A DNA stretch of 64,000 nucleotides from an uncultured Acetatifactor sp. (lineage in GTDB: Bacteria > Bacillota > Clostridia > Lachnospirales > Lachnospiraceae), in NCBI GenBank assembly GCA_910578215.1, contig CAJTPH010000015.1, forward strand, positions 19,577 through 83,576. Direction: 5' to 3'. The position numbers and the translations under genes were made by a program. Positions within the stretch are counted from its first letter, which is position 1. Each line of letters starts with the position of its first letter. This document shows positions 7,928-17,593 of this stretch, one piece after another. The notes under the pieces are model-generated. The model was not told the DNA's origin. It worked only from the letters and a program-made list of their open reading frames with translations, and made no database searches.

Positions 7928-9118
7928 ATGGACATGAAGGAATATATCGAGGAGGCGGAAAGCGCGCTTCTGCACACCTATAACCGTTATCAGATCGTGC
8001 TTGACAGGGGAGAGGGCGTGCATTTGTACGATATTGAGGGAAAGGAGTATCTGGATTTTTGCGCAGGCATTGCGGTGTTTGCGCTGGGCTATCACAACAG
8101 GGAATACAACGATGCGCTTAAAAGCCAGATTGACAAGCTGATCCATACCTCCAATTATTACTATAATGTGCCTGCCATTGAGGCGGCTAAGAGCCTCAAG
8201 AAGGCTTCCGGCATGGACAGGGTCTTCTTTACCAACTCAGGCGCCGAGGCGGTGGAGGGAGCCGTCAAGGCGGCGCGTAAGTACGCGTACCTGAAGGACG
8301 GCAGGACGGACCATGAGATCATAGCCATGAACCATTCGTTCCACGGGCGGACCATGGGAGCGCTGGCGGTGACAGGCAATCCGAAATACCGGGAGGCCTT
8401 TGAGCCGTTGATCGGCAATATCAGGTTTGCGGATCTGAACGACTTTGAGAGCGTGGAGAGGCAGGTTACGGACAGGACCTGCGCCATTATCCTGGAGACA
8501 GTGCAGGGCGAGGGCGGCATGGTGCCCGCCGCGGAGGAGTTTTTGAAATCCGTGCGTGCCCTCTGCGACGAGAGGGATATCCTCCTGATTCTGGATGAAA
8601 TTCAGTGCGGCATGGGCAGGACCGGGTATATGTTCGCATGGCAGAAATACGGCATAAAGCCTGATATTATGACCACGGCAAAGGCTCTGGGCTGCGGTGT
8701 GCCCATCGGGGCGTTTCTGATGACGGAGAAGGTGGGGCAAAATTCCCTTGTGGCCGGCGACCACGGCACTACCTACGGAGGAAATCCCCTTGCCTGTGCG
8801 GCGGCGCAAAAGGTGCTTGAACTTTTTGAAAAGAATCGTATAATAGAAAATGTGAGAGAGGTGGCGCCTTATCTGGAAAAGCGTCTGGAGGAGCTGAAGG
8901 ACAGGCACGGCTGCATTGTCGAGAGACGGGGTACGGGCTTGATGCAGGGGCTGAAATTTGACAGGCCTGTGGGAGAGTACATCAGCCGGGCGCTGGAGAA
9001 GGGCTTGATTCTGATTAACGCGGGGGCGGATATCATCCGTTTTGTGCCGCCGCTTATTATCACAAAGGACGATGTAAACAGGATGATCGATATATTGGAT
9101 GGCTGTATTGGGAGTTAA
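7928..9118 (+). CDS. argD: Acetylornithine aminotransferase
   Basis: 396 residues, class III PLP aminotransferase converting N-acetylglutamate semialdehyde to N-acetylornithine. The motifs FFTNSGAEAVEGAVKAARKY, HGRTMGALAVTG, LILDEIQCGMGRTG and the PLP-lysine segment TTAKALGCGVPIGAF (Lys about residue 250) are present. Start ATG 7928 follows AATAGGAGAAAAAA. It is the last recognisable arginine gene of the operon; argF and argH are not in the window and argG is at 33-34 kb. Confidence 0.95.
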   Translation: MDMKEYIEEAESALLHTYNRYQIVLDRGEGVHLYDIEGKEYLDFCAGIAVFALGYHNREYNDALKSQIDKLIHTSNYYYNVPAIEAAKSLKKASGMDRVFFTNSGAEAVEGAVKAARKYAYLKDGRTDHEIIAMNHSFHGRTMGALAVTGNPKYREAFEPLIGNIRFADLNDFESVERQVTDRTCAIILETVQGEGGMVPAAEEFLKSVRALCDERDILLILDEIQCGMGRTGYMFAWQKYGIKPDIMTTAKALGCGVPIGAFLMTEKVGQNSLVAGDHGTTYGGNPLACAAAQKVLELFEKNRIIENVREVAPYLEKRLEELKDRHGCIVERRGTGLMQGLKFDRPVGEYISRALEKGLILINAGADIIRFVPPLIITKDDVNRMIDILDGCIGS

Positions 9119-9124
9119 TAAAGC

Positions 9125-10486
9125 ATGAGTTTTGGAAAAAGGCTGATATCTGCGGCGGCGGTGCTGGCTTTTGCCGCTGCGGTTTTATATGGGAGCATGT
9201 GTGTTCCCGCTGACGCCGTAAGCGATGTGGAGGAACCGAGTACCTGGTTTAACAGGAAGGAAACTATCTATTTTTGGTATTCAGATGATAATTTGACTAA
9301 TTTTATAAACAATGCGGCAGTCTCCTTTAACGAAAGGGAGAATGTGCGCGTGATTCCGGTGCTCACTTCGGAAAACGAGTACCTGGAGGCTTTGAATAAC
9401 GCTTCGCTGCACTCCGACCAGGTGCCGGACGCCTATATCGTCGGGCATGACTTTCTGGAAAAGGCATATTTGGCGGGACTGGCCACACAGATACGGGATA
9501 CGGAGGGCGTCTGCAGCAGCGAAAATTTTCCTGCGGCGGCGCTTTCGGCGGTCTCTTATCATGACAAGCTTGTGGCTTATCCGCTTTCCTTTGACACAAG
9601 CGCCCTGGTATACAATACCACTTATTTGAAGCAGTGGGCAAGGCAGGCTGCGGAGATGGAGCTGACCGGCACGGAAATGCTGGAGGACGAGGCGGCGGTT
9701 GCCGCAAAGGCGCAAGAATATTTTGCCATTGCCATTCCCAAGGCGGTGGACGACATTAAAAACGTTGCGGAATATTTTGAAACGCCGGAGGGAGTGGAAG
9801 GCGTGTTCAAATGGGCGGTGTCGGACATTTTCTATAATTTCTGGTTTGTGGGCAATTATATGATAGTGGGCGGCGAAGCGGGGGACATTAAGGAACTGAT
9901 TGCGATTTACAGCGAGGAGACGGTTCAGTGTCTGGAGGTCTACAAAGCCCTGAATCAGTTCTTTTATATTGAGCCGGACACGGTGACCTATGATTCCGTG
10001 CTTCAGGATTTTATAGACGGAAAGCTGGTGTTTACCATTGTGACCACAGATGCCGTAAACCGGATTGCGGACGCCAGGGAACAGGGGATTATAAATTTTG
10101 AGTACGGTTTTACGGTGCTGCCCGATGTGAGCCGGGAGCTTGAGAGCCGCTCCATGTCTGTCACCAGCACGGTGGCGGTGAACGGCTATTCGGAGCACAA
10201 GGAGCTGGCGAACCGGTTTGCGGCGTATCTTGTGGACGAATGCGCCGACTCCATGTACGAGAGGACCGGAAGGGTACCTGCAAAGATAAATGCCAATCAG
10301 GACAGCATGGACCTGCAGGTTTTCAAGCAGGAGTATGCGGACAGTGTCCCGCTTCCGAAGATGATGCGGACGGAAAACTTCTGGCTGCTGCTGGAAGGCC
10401 TGTTTGCCAAGGTGTGGAACGGAGATGATGTGACGGCGCTGGTACAGGAGCTGGCAGACAGAATCTATTTGCAGGTTAATTCATAG
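9125..10486 (+). CDS. Extracellular solute-binding protein (family 1-like)
   Basis: 453 residues. An N-terminal signal segment (SAAAVLAFAAAVLYGSMCV) is followed by a mature domain that resembles sugar-type ABC solute-binding proteins: ETIYFWYSDDNLTNF at the N-terminus, DAYIVGHDFLEKAYLAG, YPLSFDTSALVYN and a C-terminal VARI-like hinge. There is no clean lipobox, so membrane anchoring is uncertain. It begins 6 bases after argD and has no permease or ATPase gene next to it, so it may be an orphan receptor or work with components elsewhere. The ligand is unknown. Confidence 0.75.
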   Translation: MSFGKRLISAAAVLAFAAAVLYGSMCVPADAVSDVEEPSTWFNRKETIYFWYSDDNLTNFINNAAVSFNERENVRVIPVLTSENEYLEALNNASLHSDQVPDAYIVGHDFLEKAYLAGLATQIRDTEGVCSSENFPAAALSAVSYHDKLVAYPLSFDTSALVYNTTYLKQWARQAAEMELTGTEMLEDEAAVAAKAQEYFAIAIPKAVDDIKNVAEYFETPEGVEGVFKWAVSDIFYNFWFVGNYMIVGGEAGDIKELIAIYSEETVQCLEVYKALNQFFYIEPDTVTYDSVLQDFIDGKLVFTIVTTDAVNRIADAREQGIINFEYGFTVLPDVSRELESRSMSVTSTVAVNGYSEHKELANRFAAYLVDECADSMYERTGRVPAKINANQDSMDLQVFKQEYADSVPLPKMMRTENFWLLLEGLFAKVWNGDDVTALVQELADRIYLQVNS

Positions 10487-10600
10487 ACTTTCAAGGGAGG
10501 CGTTTAAAGCGGCGCTTCCTTAAGCAAAAATCACGCATAAAAAGCCAATCAGGGGATACACTTTAAAAATGGAACGAGAGCATTCCAAGGAGGTGTTACC

Positions 10601-11032
10601 ATGATTGGTTTTTTTATTGCTTTGATTTCAGGCGCTTTAATGAGCATTCAGGGTGTTTATAACACACAGGTGACCAAGGCATCCAGTATCTGGGCGGCAA
10701 GCTCGTTTGTACAGCTCACGGCCTTGATTGTGTGCGTGGGCGCGTGGGCGTGCGCGGACAGGAGTAATCTTCTGAACGTGCTTCGGGTACAGCCCAAATA
10801 TATGCTTCTGGGAGGCGCCATCGGCGCGTTTATCACCTATACGGTCATTAAAAGCATGGATATGCTGGGACCGGCGAAGGCGGTGATGCTCATTGTGGTG
10901 GCGCAGCTTGCGGTGGCATATATCATTGAGCTTTTCGGCTGGTTCGGAGTGGAAAAGCAACCCTGGGAATGGAGAAAGGCAATCGGCATGGCAGTTGCGG
11001 TGGCGGGTATTATCATCTTTAAATGGAAGTAG
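10601..11032 (+). CDS. DMT-type small membrane protein (YdcZ/DUF606 family)
   Basis: 143 residues with four to five hydrophobic segments (about 1-22, 33-50, 63-85, 88-108, 122-140). The pattern, beginning IGFFIALISGALMSIQGVYN and ending in VAGIIIFKWK, fits the DUF606/YdcZ group of drug/metabolite-transporter relatives. Such proteins are half-size and often work as pairs, but only one is present here. A strong AAGGAGGTG lies 6 bases ahead of ATG 10601. The substrate is unknown. Confidence 0.8.
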   Translation: MIGFFIALISGALMSIQGVYNTQVTKASSIWAASSFVQLTALIVCVGAWACADRSNLLNVLRVQPKYMLLGGAIGAFITYTVIKSMDMLGPAKAVMLIVVAQLAVAYIIELFGWFGVEKQPWEWRKAIGMAVAVAGIIIFKWK

Positions 11033-11086
11033 CTTTACGATATTTAACGCCTGCGTCCGCCTTCGTAATATTTTTGTAAAATTTAC

Positions 11087-11115
11087 TTGTAAAAACACGG
11101 CGATTCCGATACAAT
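11087..11115 (+). promoter_or_regulatory. Putative promoter of the comEA-comEC region
   Basis: TTGTAA (11087-11092), a 17-base spacer and TACAAT (11110-11115), about 60 bases upstream of the ComEA-like gene. Confidence 0.5.
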
Positions 11116-11175
11116 GAAATAACAGCATAGAGAGGCAATCCCTTGACTTTGTTTTTTATAAAAAGGAGAGGGACT

Positions 11176-11832
11176 ATGGTGAAAAAATTTTATTGGGCTT
11201 TTATGGCAGCGGCAATGACGCTGTCCGTATTGTTGTGCGGCTGCGGGGACGAAGGGAACGAGGACGTTATTCTCATCGGAAGCCTCGGCATGTATCCCGG
11301 GACGGAGGCTTCCGAACCGGGGGAGCCGGATGCCGCGCAGACACCGGTAAATCAGGAGGCGTCCGGAAATCCTGCGCCGGTACGTAAAGATCAGGAACCG
11401 TCCGTGATACGCGTGTATGTCTGCGGCGCGGTCGTCCGCCCCGGGGTTGTGGAGATTCCCGGAGGCAGCCGGATAGAGGATGCCCTGTCCGCTGCGGGAG
11501 GCTTTCTGCCGGATGCTCTGGCAGAGGCGGTGAATCTGGCGGATTGGGCCAGTGACGGGCAGATGCTGTATTTTCCCACGGCGGAGGAAGCGGCGGCATG
11601 GCTGCCTGTCTCACAGGATGCAGAGAATGAACAGAGCGGGCTTGTCAATATCAATACGGCGGGAGCGGCGCTTTTGTGCAGCCTGCCCGGAATCGGGGAG
11701 GCAAAGGCGGCGGATATCATCGCCTACAGGGAGGCCCACGGCGGCTTTGGGGACTGTGAGGATATTATGAAGGTGCCGGGCATCAAGACAAGCATATATG
11801 AGAAGATACATGATAAAATAAGGGTTAAATAG
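11176..11832 (+). CDS. comEA: ComEA-like DNA-binding lipoprotein
   Basis: 218 residues. A lipoprotein signal (SVLLCGC at about 17-23) suggests anchoring to the outer membrane face. A low-complexity linker is followed by an SLBB-type domain (VIRVYVCGAVVRPGVVEIPG, about residue 78) and two C-terminal helix-hairpin-helix motifs (LVNINTAGAALLCSLPGIG and DIMKVPGIKTSIYEKI). This is the ComEA layout, which captures DNA for uptake through ComEC. Start ATG 11176 follows AAAGGAGAGGG. ComEC lies 3.4 kb downstream on the same strand, separated by a two-component system and a GerMN lipoprotein. Confidence 0.88.
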   Translation: MVKKFYWAFMAAAMTLSVLLCGCGDEGNEDVILIGSLGMYPGTEASEPGEPDAAQTPVNQEASGNPAPVRKDQEPSVIRVYVCGAVVRPGVVEIPGGSRIEDALSAAGGFLPDALAEAVNLADWASDGQMLYFPTAEEAAAWLPVSQDAENEQSGLVNINTAGAALLCSLPGIGEAKAADIIAYREAHGGFGDCEDIMKVPGIKTSIYEKIHDKIRVK

Positions 11833-11896
11833 CCCTGCCGGGCTTTATGGGAAAGAGATAAAGGGGTTCCGGCAGCGGGCAGGATGGGAGAAAGGG

Positions 11897-12598
11897 ATGG
11901 CTGGAAAGAGAGCTCTTGTGGTAGATGATGAAAAGCTGATTGTGAAGGGTATCCGTTTTAGCCTGGAGCAGGATGAAATGCAGGTGGACTGCGCCTATGA
12001 CGGGGAAGAAGCGCTGGAATATGCCCGCAATAATCAATATGACATTATATTGCTGGATGTGATGCTGCCCAAATTGACGGGCTTTGAGGTCTGTCAGCAG
12101 ATTCGGGAATTTTCCAATGTGCCTATTATCATGCTTACGGCAAAGGGCGACGATATGGATAAGATCCTTGGGCTGGAGTATGGCGCCGACGACTACATAA
12201 CGAAGCCCTTTAACATTCTGGAGGTCAAAGCAAGGATCAAGGCGATCATGCGCCGCATAGAGCCCAAGCGCATCATGGGTGAGGAGTCCTTTGCAAAGAC
12301 GGTGGAGAGCGGCGAGCTGCGCCTTGACTGTGAGGGCAGAAGAGCTTATATAGCGGGCGCCGAGATAGGCTTGACCGCAAAGGAATTTGAGGTGCTTGAG
12401 CTTTTGATGCTGAATCCCGACAGGGTGTACAGCCGTGAAAATTTACTGCAGCTGGTCTGGGGAGCGGATTATCCGGGAGATGTGAGGACGGTGGACGTCC
12501 ATATCAGAAGGCTGCGCGAGAAGGTGGAGAAGAATCCCAGCGAGCCCCGGTATGTACATACCAAGTGGGGTGTGGGCTACTACTTTCAGAACGCATAA
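11897..12598 (+). CDS. OmpR/PhoB-family response regulator
   Basis: 233 residues. The receiver domain has the acidic pair VVDDEK, phospho-acceptor Asp54 in LLDVMLPKL, Thr81 and Lys103 in YITKPF. The C-terminal winged helix shows GLTAKEFEVLELL and VDVHIRRLREKVE, with a C-terminal GVGYYF. It is a DNA-binding regulator, partner of the histidine kinase that begins 23 bases downstream. The architecture is that of PhoP/YycF-type envelope regulators. ATG 11897 follows GGGAGAAAGGG. Confidence 0.93.
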   Translation: MAGKRALVVDDEKLIVKGIRFSLEQDEMQVDCAYDGEEALEYARNNQYDIILLDVMLPKLTGFEVCQQIREFSNVPIIMLTAKGDDMDKILGLEYGADDYITKPFNILEVKARIKAIMRRIEPKRIMGEESFAKTVESGELRLDCEGRRAYIAGAEIGLTAKEFEVLELLMLNPDRVYSRENLLQLVWGADYPGDVRTVDVHIRRLREKVEKNPSEPRYVHTKWGVGYYFQNA

Positions 12599-12621
12599 CG
12601 CAGAAAATATAAAGGATTAAA

Positions 12622-14142
12622 ATGTTTGCAAAATTATTGGGAGAGCTGAAAAAGCTCCTTTTGCTGCGCAGCCTGCAGGCGCGTATCTTTGTCATTATAT
12701 TGATAGTGGGGCTTGTGCCGAGCCTGTTTATGAGGTACGGCATACTGGAAAAATACGAGGAGCGCTCCGTGGAGCAGCGCGTGGCCACCGTCCAGAACCA
12801 GCTGATGATCATAGGGAACCATCTGCTCAGCAACAATTATTTTAATTCCCAGGCAGGGGAGTACAGCACTACCTCCAGGGACGTTATCAACGCGGAGCTG
12901 GAGATGATCTCCAACCTTTACGAGGGGCGCGTCATGATTATCAACGCAAGCCTCAAGGTGGTCAAGGACACATACGGCATCAGCGAGGGGAAAACCATTA
13001 TCTCCGAAGAAGTGATTAAGTGCTTTCAGGGCGGAAGCGTCTGGCATTACGACAGGGAGCACGGCTACATAGAGATGACCACTCCTATTATCGATACCAG
13101 CGCGGCTTCGGGAGACGGGAAAAGCAGCGGGAAAACGGTGGGAGTTATGCTGACGAGCATATCCAACGAGGCGATTGTGGCAACCATTGACACGCTGAAC
13201 CACAATGCCGCAATTCTGGAAAATCTTATGCTGATAGGCATTCTGGCGGTGGCGATTGTCTTGTCGTTTCTTTTGGTACGCCCCTTCAACAGACTGACCA
13301 GGGCGATTAACGAGGTGAAGGCAGGCTACAGCGATGCGGGTATTTCCGTGCCTGACTATGCGGAAACCGAGCATATCGTGGAAGCCTTTAACCAGCTTTT
13401 GGCAAGGATGCGCGCCCTGGACGAGTCCAGGCAGGAGTTTGTGGCAAACGTATCTCATGAGCTGAAGACGCCTATGGCCTCCATCAAGGTGCTTGCGGAC
13501 TCCCTGCTTACGCAGGGTGAGGCGCCCGCCGAGCTCTACAGGGAGTTCATGGAGGACATCGTATCGGAAATTGACAGAGAAAACCGCATTATCACAGATC
13601 TGCTCGCCCTTGTGAAGATGGACAAAAAGGTCCAGGAGCTGAACATTACCTCTCTGGATGTCAATGAGCTGACAGAGCTGATTCTGAAGCGTCTGCGCCC
13701 CATTGCCAGAAAGAAGGACGTAGAGGTGGTGTTTGAGAGCATGCGTCCTGTGGTCGCGGAGGTGGACGAGGTCAAGCTGACGCTGATTATGACCAATCTG
13801 GTGGAAAATGCCATTAAATACAATAAGGAGCATGGCTGGGTCAAGGTGGAGCTGGATGCCGACCATCAATATTTTACCTTTGTGGTCAGCGATTCCGGGC
13901 GGGGTATTCCCGAGGATTCGCTTCCCCGTATATATGAGCGCTTTTACCGCATCGACAAGTCCCATTCAAGGGAAATAGGAGGCACGGGTTTGGGACTGGC
14001 CATCACAAAGAGCGCGGTGCTTGCGCACAGAGGCTCTATCACCGTGACAAGCGTGGAGGGGGAGGGCGCAAGCTTTCAGGTAAAAATTCCTTTGATCTAC
14101 AATGCCGGAAGCATCGGCGCGGCACAGGAAAACAGGAATTAA
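12622..14142 (+). CDS. Membrane sensor histidine kinase (PhoR/VicK-like)
   Basis: 506 residues. Two membrane segments (about 21-36 and 201-219) enclose an extracellular sensor of about 160 residues; a HAMP linker follows, then a HisKA domain with His279 in FVANVSHELKTPMASIK, and an ATPase domain with NLVENAIKY, DSGRGIP and GGTGLGLAI. It should phosphorylate the adjacent regulator. The signal is unknown. A GerMN lipoprotein follows directly, so this system may sense or control the envelope or sporulation. Confidence 0.93.
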   Translation: MFAKLLGELKKLLLLRSLQARIFVIILIVGLVPSLFMRYGILEKYEERSVEQRVATVQNQLMIIGNHLLSNNYFNSQAGEYSTTSRDVINAELEMISNLYEGRVMIINASLKVVKDTYGISEGKTIISEEVIKCFQGGSVWHYDREHGYIEMTTPIIDTSAASGDGKSSGKTVGVMLTSISNEAIVATIDTLNHNAAILENLMLIGILAVAIVLSFLLVRPFNRLTRAINEVKAGYSDAGISVPDYAETEHIVEAFNQLLARMRALDESRQEFVANVSHELKTPMASIKVLADSLLTQGEAPAELYREFMEDIVSEIDRENRIITDLLALVKMDKKVQELNITSLDVNELTELILKRLRPIARKKDVEVVFESMRPVVAEVDEVKLTLIMTNLVENAIKYNKEHGWVKVELDADHQYFTFVVSDSGRGIPEDSLPRIYERFYRIDKSHSREIGGTGLGLAITKSAVLAHRGSITVTSVEGEGASFQVKIPLIYNAGSIGAAQENRN

Positions 14143-14175
14143 CCCCCGGTCCCGGAATTTGTATAGGAGAACCAA

Positions 14176-15090
14176 GTGAAAAAATTAGTTTTAAGCCTTC
14201 TTGCGGCGGTGTGCGCGCTGCTTTTGGCGGCATGCGCACAGGAGGAGCCCAGCGGGGAGAACGTATATCAGGTATATTATGTAAGCAAGTCGGAGATGAA
14301 GGTGGAGCAGCGCGCCTGTGAAATTCAGGCGGACAGCTATGAGGGCAGGCTGCAGGAGCTGCTTGAGCTGCTGGCGGCAACGCCTGAAAAGCTGGAATAT
14401 AAGGCGCCTCTGTCCTATGGCTTTCGGGTACTGAGCGTTTTTCTGGAGGACGGCAGGATGCTCATAGACATGGACGCTGAATATAAGAAGCTCCCGGTCA
14501 TTACGGAGGTTCTTGTGCGGGCTGCCATCGTGCGCACGCTGACCCAGCTTCCGGAGGTGGATAATATTGAATTTACCGTGGAGGGAAACCAGCTCTATGA
14601 TGCAAACGGAGTCAGAGTGGGGCGAATGAACGGCACGCAGTTTATTGACAATGACGGCAGCGAGATCAACACCTATGAGCTTGCCAGAGTGAAGCTGTAT
14701 TTCGCCAATGCGGACGGTAACAGACTGATTGCGGCGTACAGGGAAAAGCGCTATTCCACCAACACGCCCATGGAGCGCTTTGTGGTGGAGGAGCTCATAG
14801 CCGGACCCAGCGGGAAGGTGGAGGGGCTGTACCCCACTGTCAATCCGTCCACAAAGATAATCAGCATCATGACAAAGGACAATACCTGTTATGTCAATCT
14901 GGACGGGAGCTTTCTAACGGTGGTAAACAATGTTCCCACGGAGATATCCGTCTATTCCATTGTAAATTCGCTGATAGAGTTAAGCGGTATCAATAAGGTG
15001 CAGATACTGATCAACGGGGAGGTGCCGGCGGTTTTTTCCAATTCCGTATATGAAAGAAATCTGGATATTGTGACGACGCTTGAGCCGTAA
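14176..15090 (+). CDS. GerMN-domain lipoprotein
   Basis: 304 residues from GTG 14176, with AGGAGA ahead. Lipoprotein signal with LLLAACA around residues 15-21. Two GerMN-like domains follow: residues about 45-150 (SYGFRVLSVFLEDGRMLIDM) and about 180-300 (VVEELIAGPSGKVEGLYPT, TCYVNLDGSF). GerM is a sporulation lipoprotein that stabilises the SpoIIQ-SpoIIIAG complex, and other GerMN proteins join envelope kinases. It lies 33 bases after the histidine kinase gene and could be a sensor accessory. The precise role is not established here. Confidence 0.85.
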   Translation: MKKLVLSLLAAVCALLLAACAQEEPSGENVYQVYYVSKSEMKVEQRACEIQADSYEGRLQELLELLAATPEKLEYKAPLSYGFRVLSVFLEDGRMLIDMDAEYKKLPVITEVLVRAAIVRTLTQLPEVDNIEFTVEGNQLYDANGVRVGRMNGTQFIDNDGSEINTYELARVKLYFANADGNRLIAAYREKRYSTNTPMERFVVEELIAGPSGKVEGLYPTVNPSTKIISIMTKDNTCYVNLDGSFLTVVNNVPTEISVYSIVNSLIELSGINKVQILINGEVPAVFSNSVYERNLDIVTTLEP

Positions 15091-15167
15091 AGAGCGGAAT
15101 TAAGGCTGCTTTGTATAAGCATGTTAAATTTTTTTGGATGGGTGCTGAAGCTGAAACATAAAATTTA

Positions 15168-15197
15168 CCCCGGGATGCGGCCCGAAGCATGCCGGGG
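15168..15197 (+). terminator. GC-rich stem-loop between GerMN gene and comEC
   Basis: CCCCGGGATGC pairs with GCATGCCGGGG (one G/G mismatch) around GGCCCGAA. No clear T run follows, so it could be an attenuator, a processing site or a weak terminator. Confidence 0.4.
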
Positions 15198-15217
15198 ATT
15201 TAGGAAAGGAGGGCAAT

Positions 15218-17593
15218 ATGCGGCGGCCTTTGCTTTGGGTTGCCCTTTGCCTGGTCGTGATTGCCGCGCTGCGGCTGGAGACGGGAGGCGGCGGTTCTCG
15301 GGCGGGAGATGCGGGCGCAAGCCGGCTTGAGGCCTATGAACAGCTTACCATAACCGGGCAGGTATACCAAAAGGATGATGAATCCGTTTGTCTTAAATCG
15401 GTAAATCTTATAACATCCGAATCTTTAGAATTCAAATCAAACGTACTTTCAAACGTAGAATCACAACATAAAATTCCAATCGGGGAAAATATAAAATGCG
15501 AGCTTGCGGGAGCGGACCGGCTGCTCTTGGGCAGCGTAGTGACGGTGTCGGGGACGTTTATGCCCTTTTCACAGGCGTCCAATCCGGGAGAGTTTGACGC
15601 GGAGGAATATTATAACACCTTAAAAATCGGCGGACGGCTGGTGAAGGCAGAGCTGTTGGGCGCGGGTAAAAGCTTCTGGAGGGTAAGAGAGGGACTGTAT
15701 GGGCTGAAAACCTGCTTTAAGCGGCGCCTGTACGGGATTTTCCCGGAGAGGGAGGCGTCCGTCATGAGCGCCCTTCTGCTGGGGGACAAGTCAGGGCTGG
15801 ATGCGCAGGTAAAGGATTTGTATAAAAGAAACGGCATTCTGCATATCTTGAGCATTTCTTCCCTCCACATTACCATTATCGGCATGAGCGTCTATAAGCT
15901 GCTGCGCAGGACGGGGCTGCCCATTGGGGCGGCAGCGTGCGCAGGCAGCGTTCTGCTGGTTCTGTATGGCGGCATGACGGGTTTCTCCGTGTCTGCGTGC
16001 CGTGCCATCGGCATGTACCTGCTCAGGATGCTTGCGGAGCTTTTGGGCAGGACCTATGACATGCTGATTGCGCTGGGAGTGCTGGCGGCGGTGATGGTGA
16101 CGGCCAATCCCTGCTATCTGCGGCACAGCGGTTTCCTGCTCTCCTTTACCTCGGTGCTGGGCATCGGCGTGGTTTACAGGAATTTATTGCCCCGGAGGGA
16201 GGAGCCGCTTGAAAATCGAAACCGATGGAAAAGGTGGAAGAAAATCAGGAAAAGCTTTCTGCAGTCGCTGCTTTCAGGTCTTTCCGTCACATTGGCTACC
16301 CTGCCGGTGCAGCTTTGGTTCTATTATGAGGCGCCGGTCTATTCGGTGCTGCTCAATCTGCTTGTGCTGCCGTTTATGAAGCCCTTGGTGATAACGGGGC
16401 TAATGGTTATGCTGCTTCCGGGAACGGGATTTTTGGGCGGTGCGGACAGCCTGATTTTAAAAGGCTATGAGCTGCTGTGCGGCTGCTTTGACGGACTGCC
16501 CTTCCGAGCCTGGAATCCGGGGAGGCCGGCAGTGTGGCAGATCGCGGCGTACTATGGCATTTTATTGGGAGTGGTCCGGTTTGCCGGGCGTAAGAGAGAG
16601 AAAGGTCTGCCGGAACAGGAAAAAATCCGCGGCAAAAGGCTTCTGCCCATGAAGTGCCCTGAGATTGGGACAAGGCTGCTTTCTGCGGCGGCGCTGTCCG
16701 CAGCAGTACTGCTTCTGGGAGTCAGGCCGCCGGCGGAAAACAGGGCGGTGTTTCTGGATGTGGGGCAGGGCGACTGTATTCTGGTGCAGACCGCATCAGG
16801 GGAAAACTATCTGTTTGACTGCGGAAGCAGCAGTCGGAGCGGCGTGGGAAGGTATGTGCTGCTGCCCTTTATGAAATATAACGGGATACGTAAGCTGGAC
16901 GCGGTATTTTTGTCCCATCCGGACGCGGACCATGTAAACGGCGTCATGGAACTCCTTTCCCTTGCGGGAGAGAACGAAATTGAGATCAGGCAGCTGATCC
17001 TGCCTGCGGCGGAGGAGGCGGAGGCGCAGTTTCAGGACGTTATACGGGCAGCCGGGCAATGCCAGGCTTCGCGGCAGCAGCCTGTTTCGGGCGGCAAAAT
17101 TACGGCAGTGCCGGTGCGCTGCCTGGCGGCGGGAGAGAGCTGGCGGTGCAGGGGCGCGGAATTTCTGTGCCTGCATCCCCGGGAGGGATGGCCGGCGGCG
17201 GAGGAAAACGCGTACTCTCTGTGTGTCTATGTCAGGTTTGCGGAAGGGCTGTCATTGCTTTTGACCGGAGATGTGGAAGGGGAGGGAGAAAGGGCTCTGA
17301 TCGGGGAGCTGAGGGAGAGGGGAATCGGGGCTGTCACCGTTTTAAAGACCGCCCATCACGGCTCCCGCAACGCCACCTCCCGGGAATTCCTTGCCCAGGT
17401 AAAGCCGCAGATTGCGGTTATTTCCTGCGGCAGAAACAACCGTTATGGCCATCCTCATGAGGAGCTGCTGGAACGGCTGAGGGGCGGGGGTACGAACGTG
17501 TACCTGACGCCGGAGAGCGGCGCGGTAACCGTACGGGCAGGGGGTAAAATGGTGATGGTAAAAGAATTCCTGTCACAGCACGGACAGAATTAG
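15218..17593 (+). CDS. comEC: DNA internalization protein ComEC/Rec2
   Basis: 791 residues, full length. An N-terminal soluble region (DUF4131-like) is followed by the competence membrane domain (about 160-490; SISSLHITIIGMSVYKLLRR) and a C-terminal metallo-beta-lactamase domain (about 505-790) with FLDVGQGDCILVQ, SHPDADHVNGV, TGDVEGEGE and TAHHGSRNA. It forms the channel for single-stranded DNA entry. Start ATG 15218 follows AAAGGAGGG. Bases about 15370-15490 are AT-rich and Ser/Asn/Lys-rich in translation, unlike the flanks. The 3' end overlaps convergent holA by 21 bases. Confidence 0.93.
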   Translation: MRRPLLWVALCLVVIAALRLETGGGGSRAGDAGASRLEAYEQLTITGQVYQKDDESVCLKSVNLITSESLEFKSNVLSNVESQHKIPIGENIKCELAGADRLLLGSVVTVSGTFMPFSQASNPGEFDAEEYYNTLKIGGRLVKAELLGAGKSFWRVREGLYGLKTCFKRRLYGIFPEREASVMSALLLGDKSGLDAQVKDLYKRNGILHILSISSLHITIIGMSVYKLLRRTGLPIGAAACAGSVLLVLYGGMTGFSVSACRAIGMYLLRMLAELLGRTYDMLIALGVLAAVMVTANPCYLRHSGFLLSFTSVLGIGVVYRNLLPRREEPLENRNRWKRWKKIRKSFLQSLLSGLSVTLATLPVQLWFYYEAPVYSVLLNLLVLPFMKPLVITGLMVMLLPGTGFLGGADSLILKGYELLCGCFDGLPFRAWNPGRPAVWQIAAYYGILLGVVRFAGRKREKGLPEQEKIRGKRLLPMKCPEIGTRLLSAAALSAAVLLLGVRPPAENRAVFLDVGQGDCILVQTASGENYLFDCGSSSRSGVGRYVLLPFMKYNGIRKLDAVFLSHPDADHVNGVMELLSLAGENEIEIRQLILPAAEEAEAQFQDVIRAAGQCQASRQQPVSGGKITAVPVRCLAAGESWRCRGAEFLCLHPREGWPAAEENAYSLCVYVRFAEGLSLLLTGDVEGEGERALIGELRERGIGAVTVLKTAHHGSRNATSREFLAQVKPQIAVISCGRNNRYGHPHEELLERLRGGGTNVYLTPESGAVTVRAGGKMVMVKEFLSQHGQN

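Noticed and set aside
12634..13965. 443-residue minus-strand frame opposite the histidine kinase
   Set aside because: Antisense shadow of a clearly coding kinase gene.
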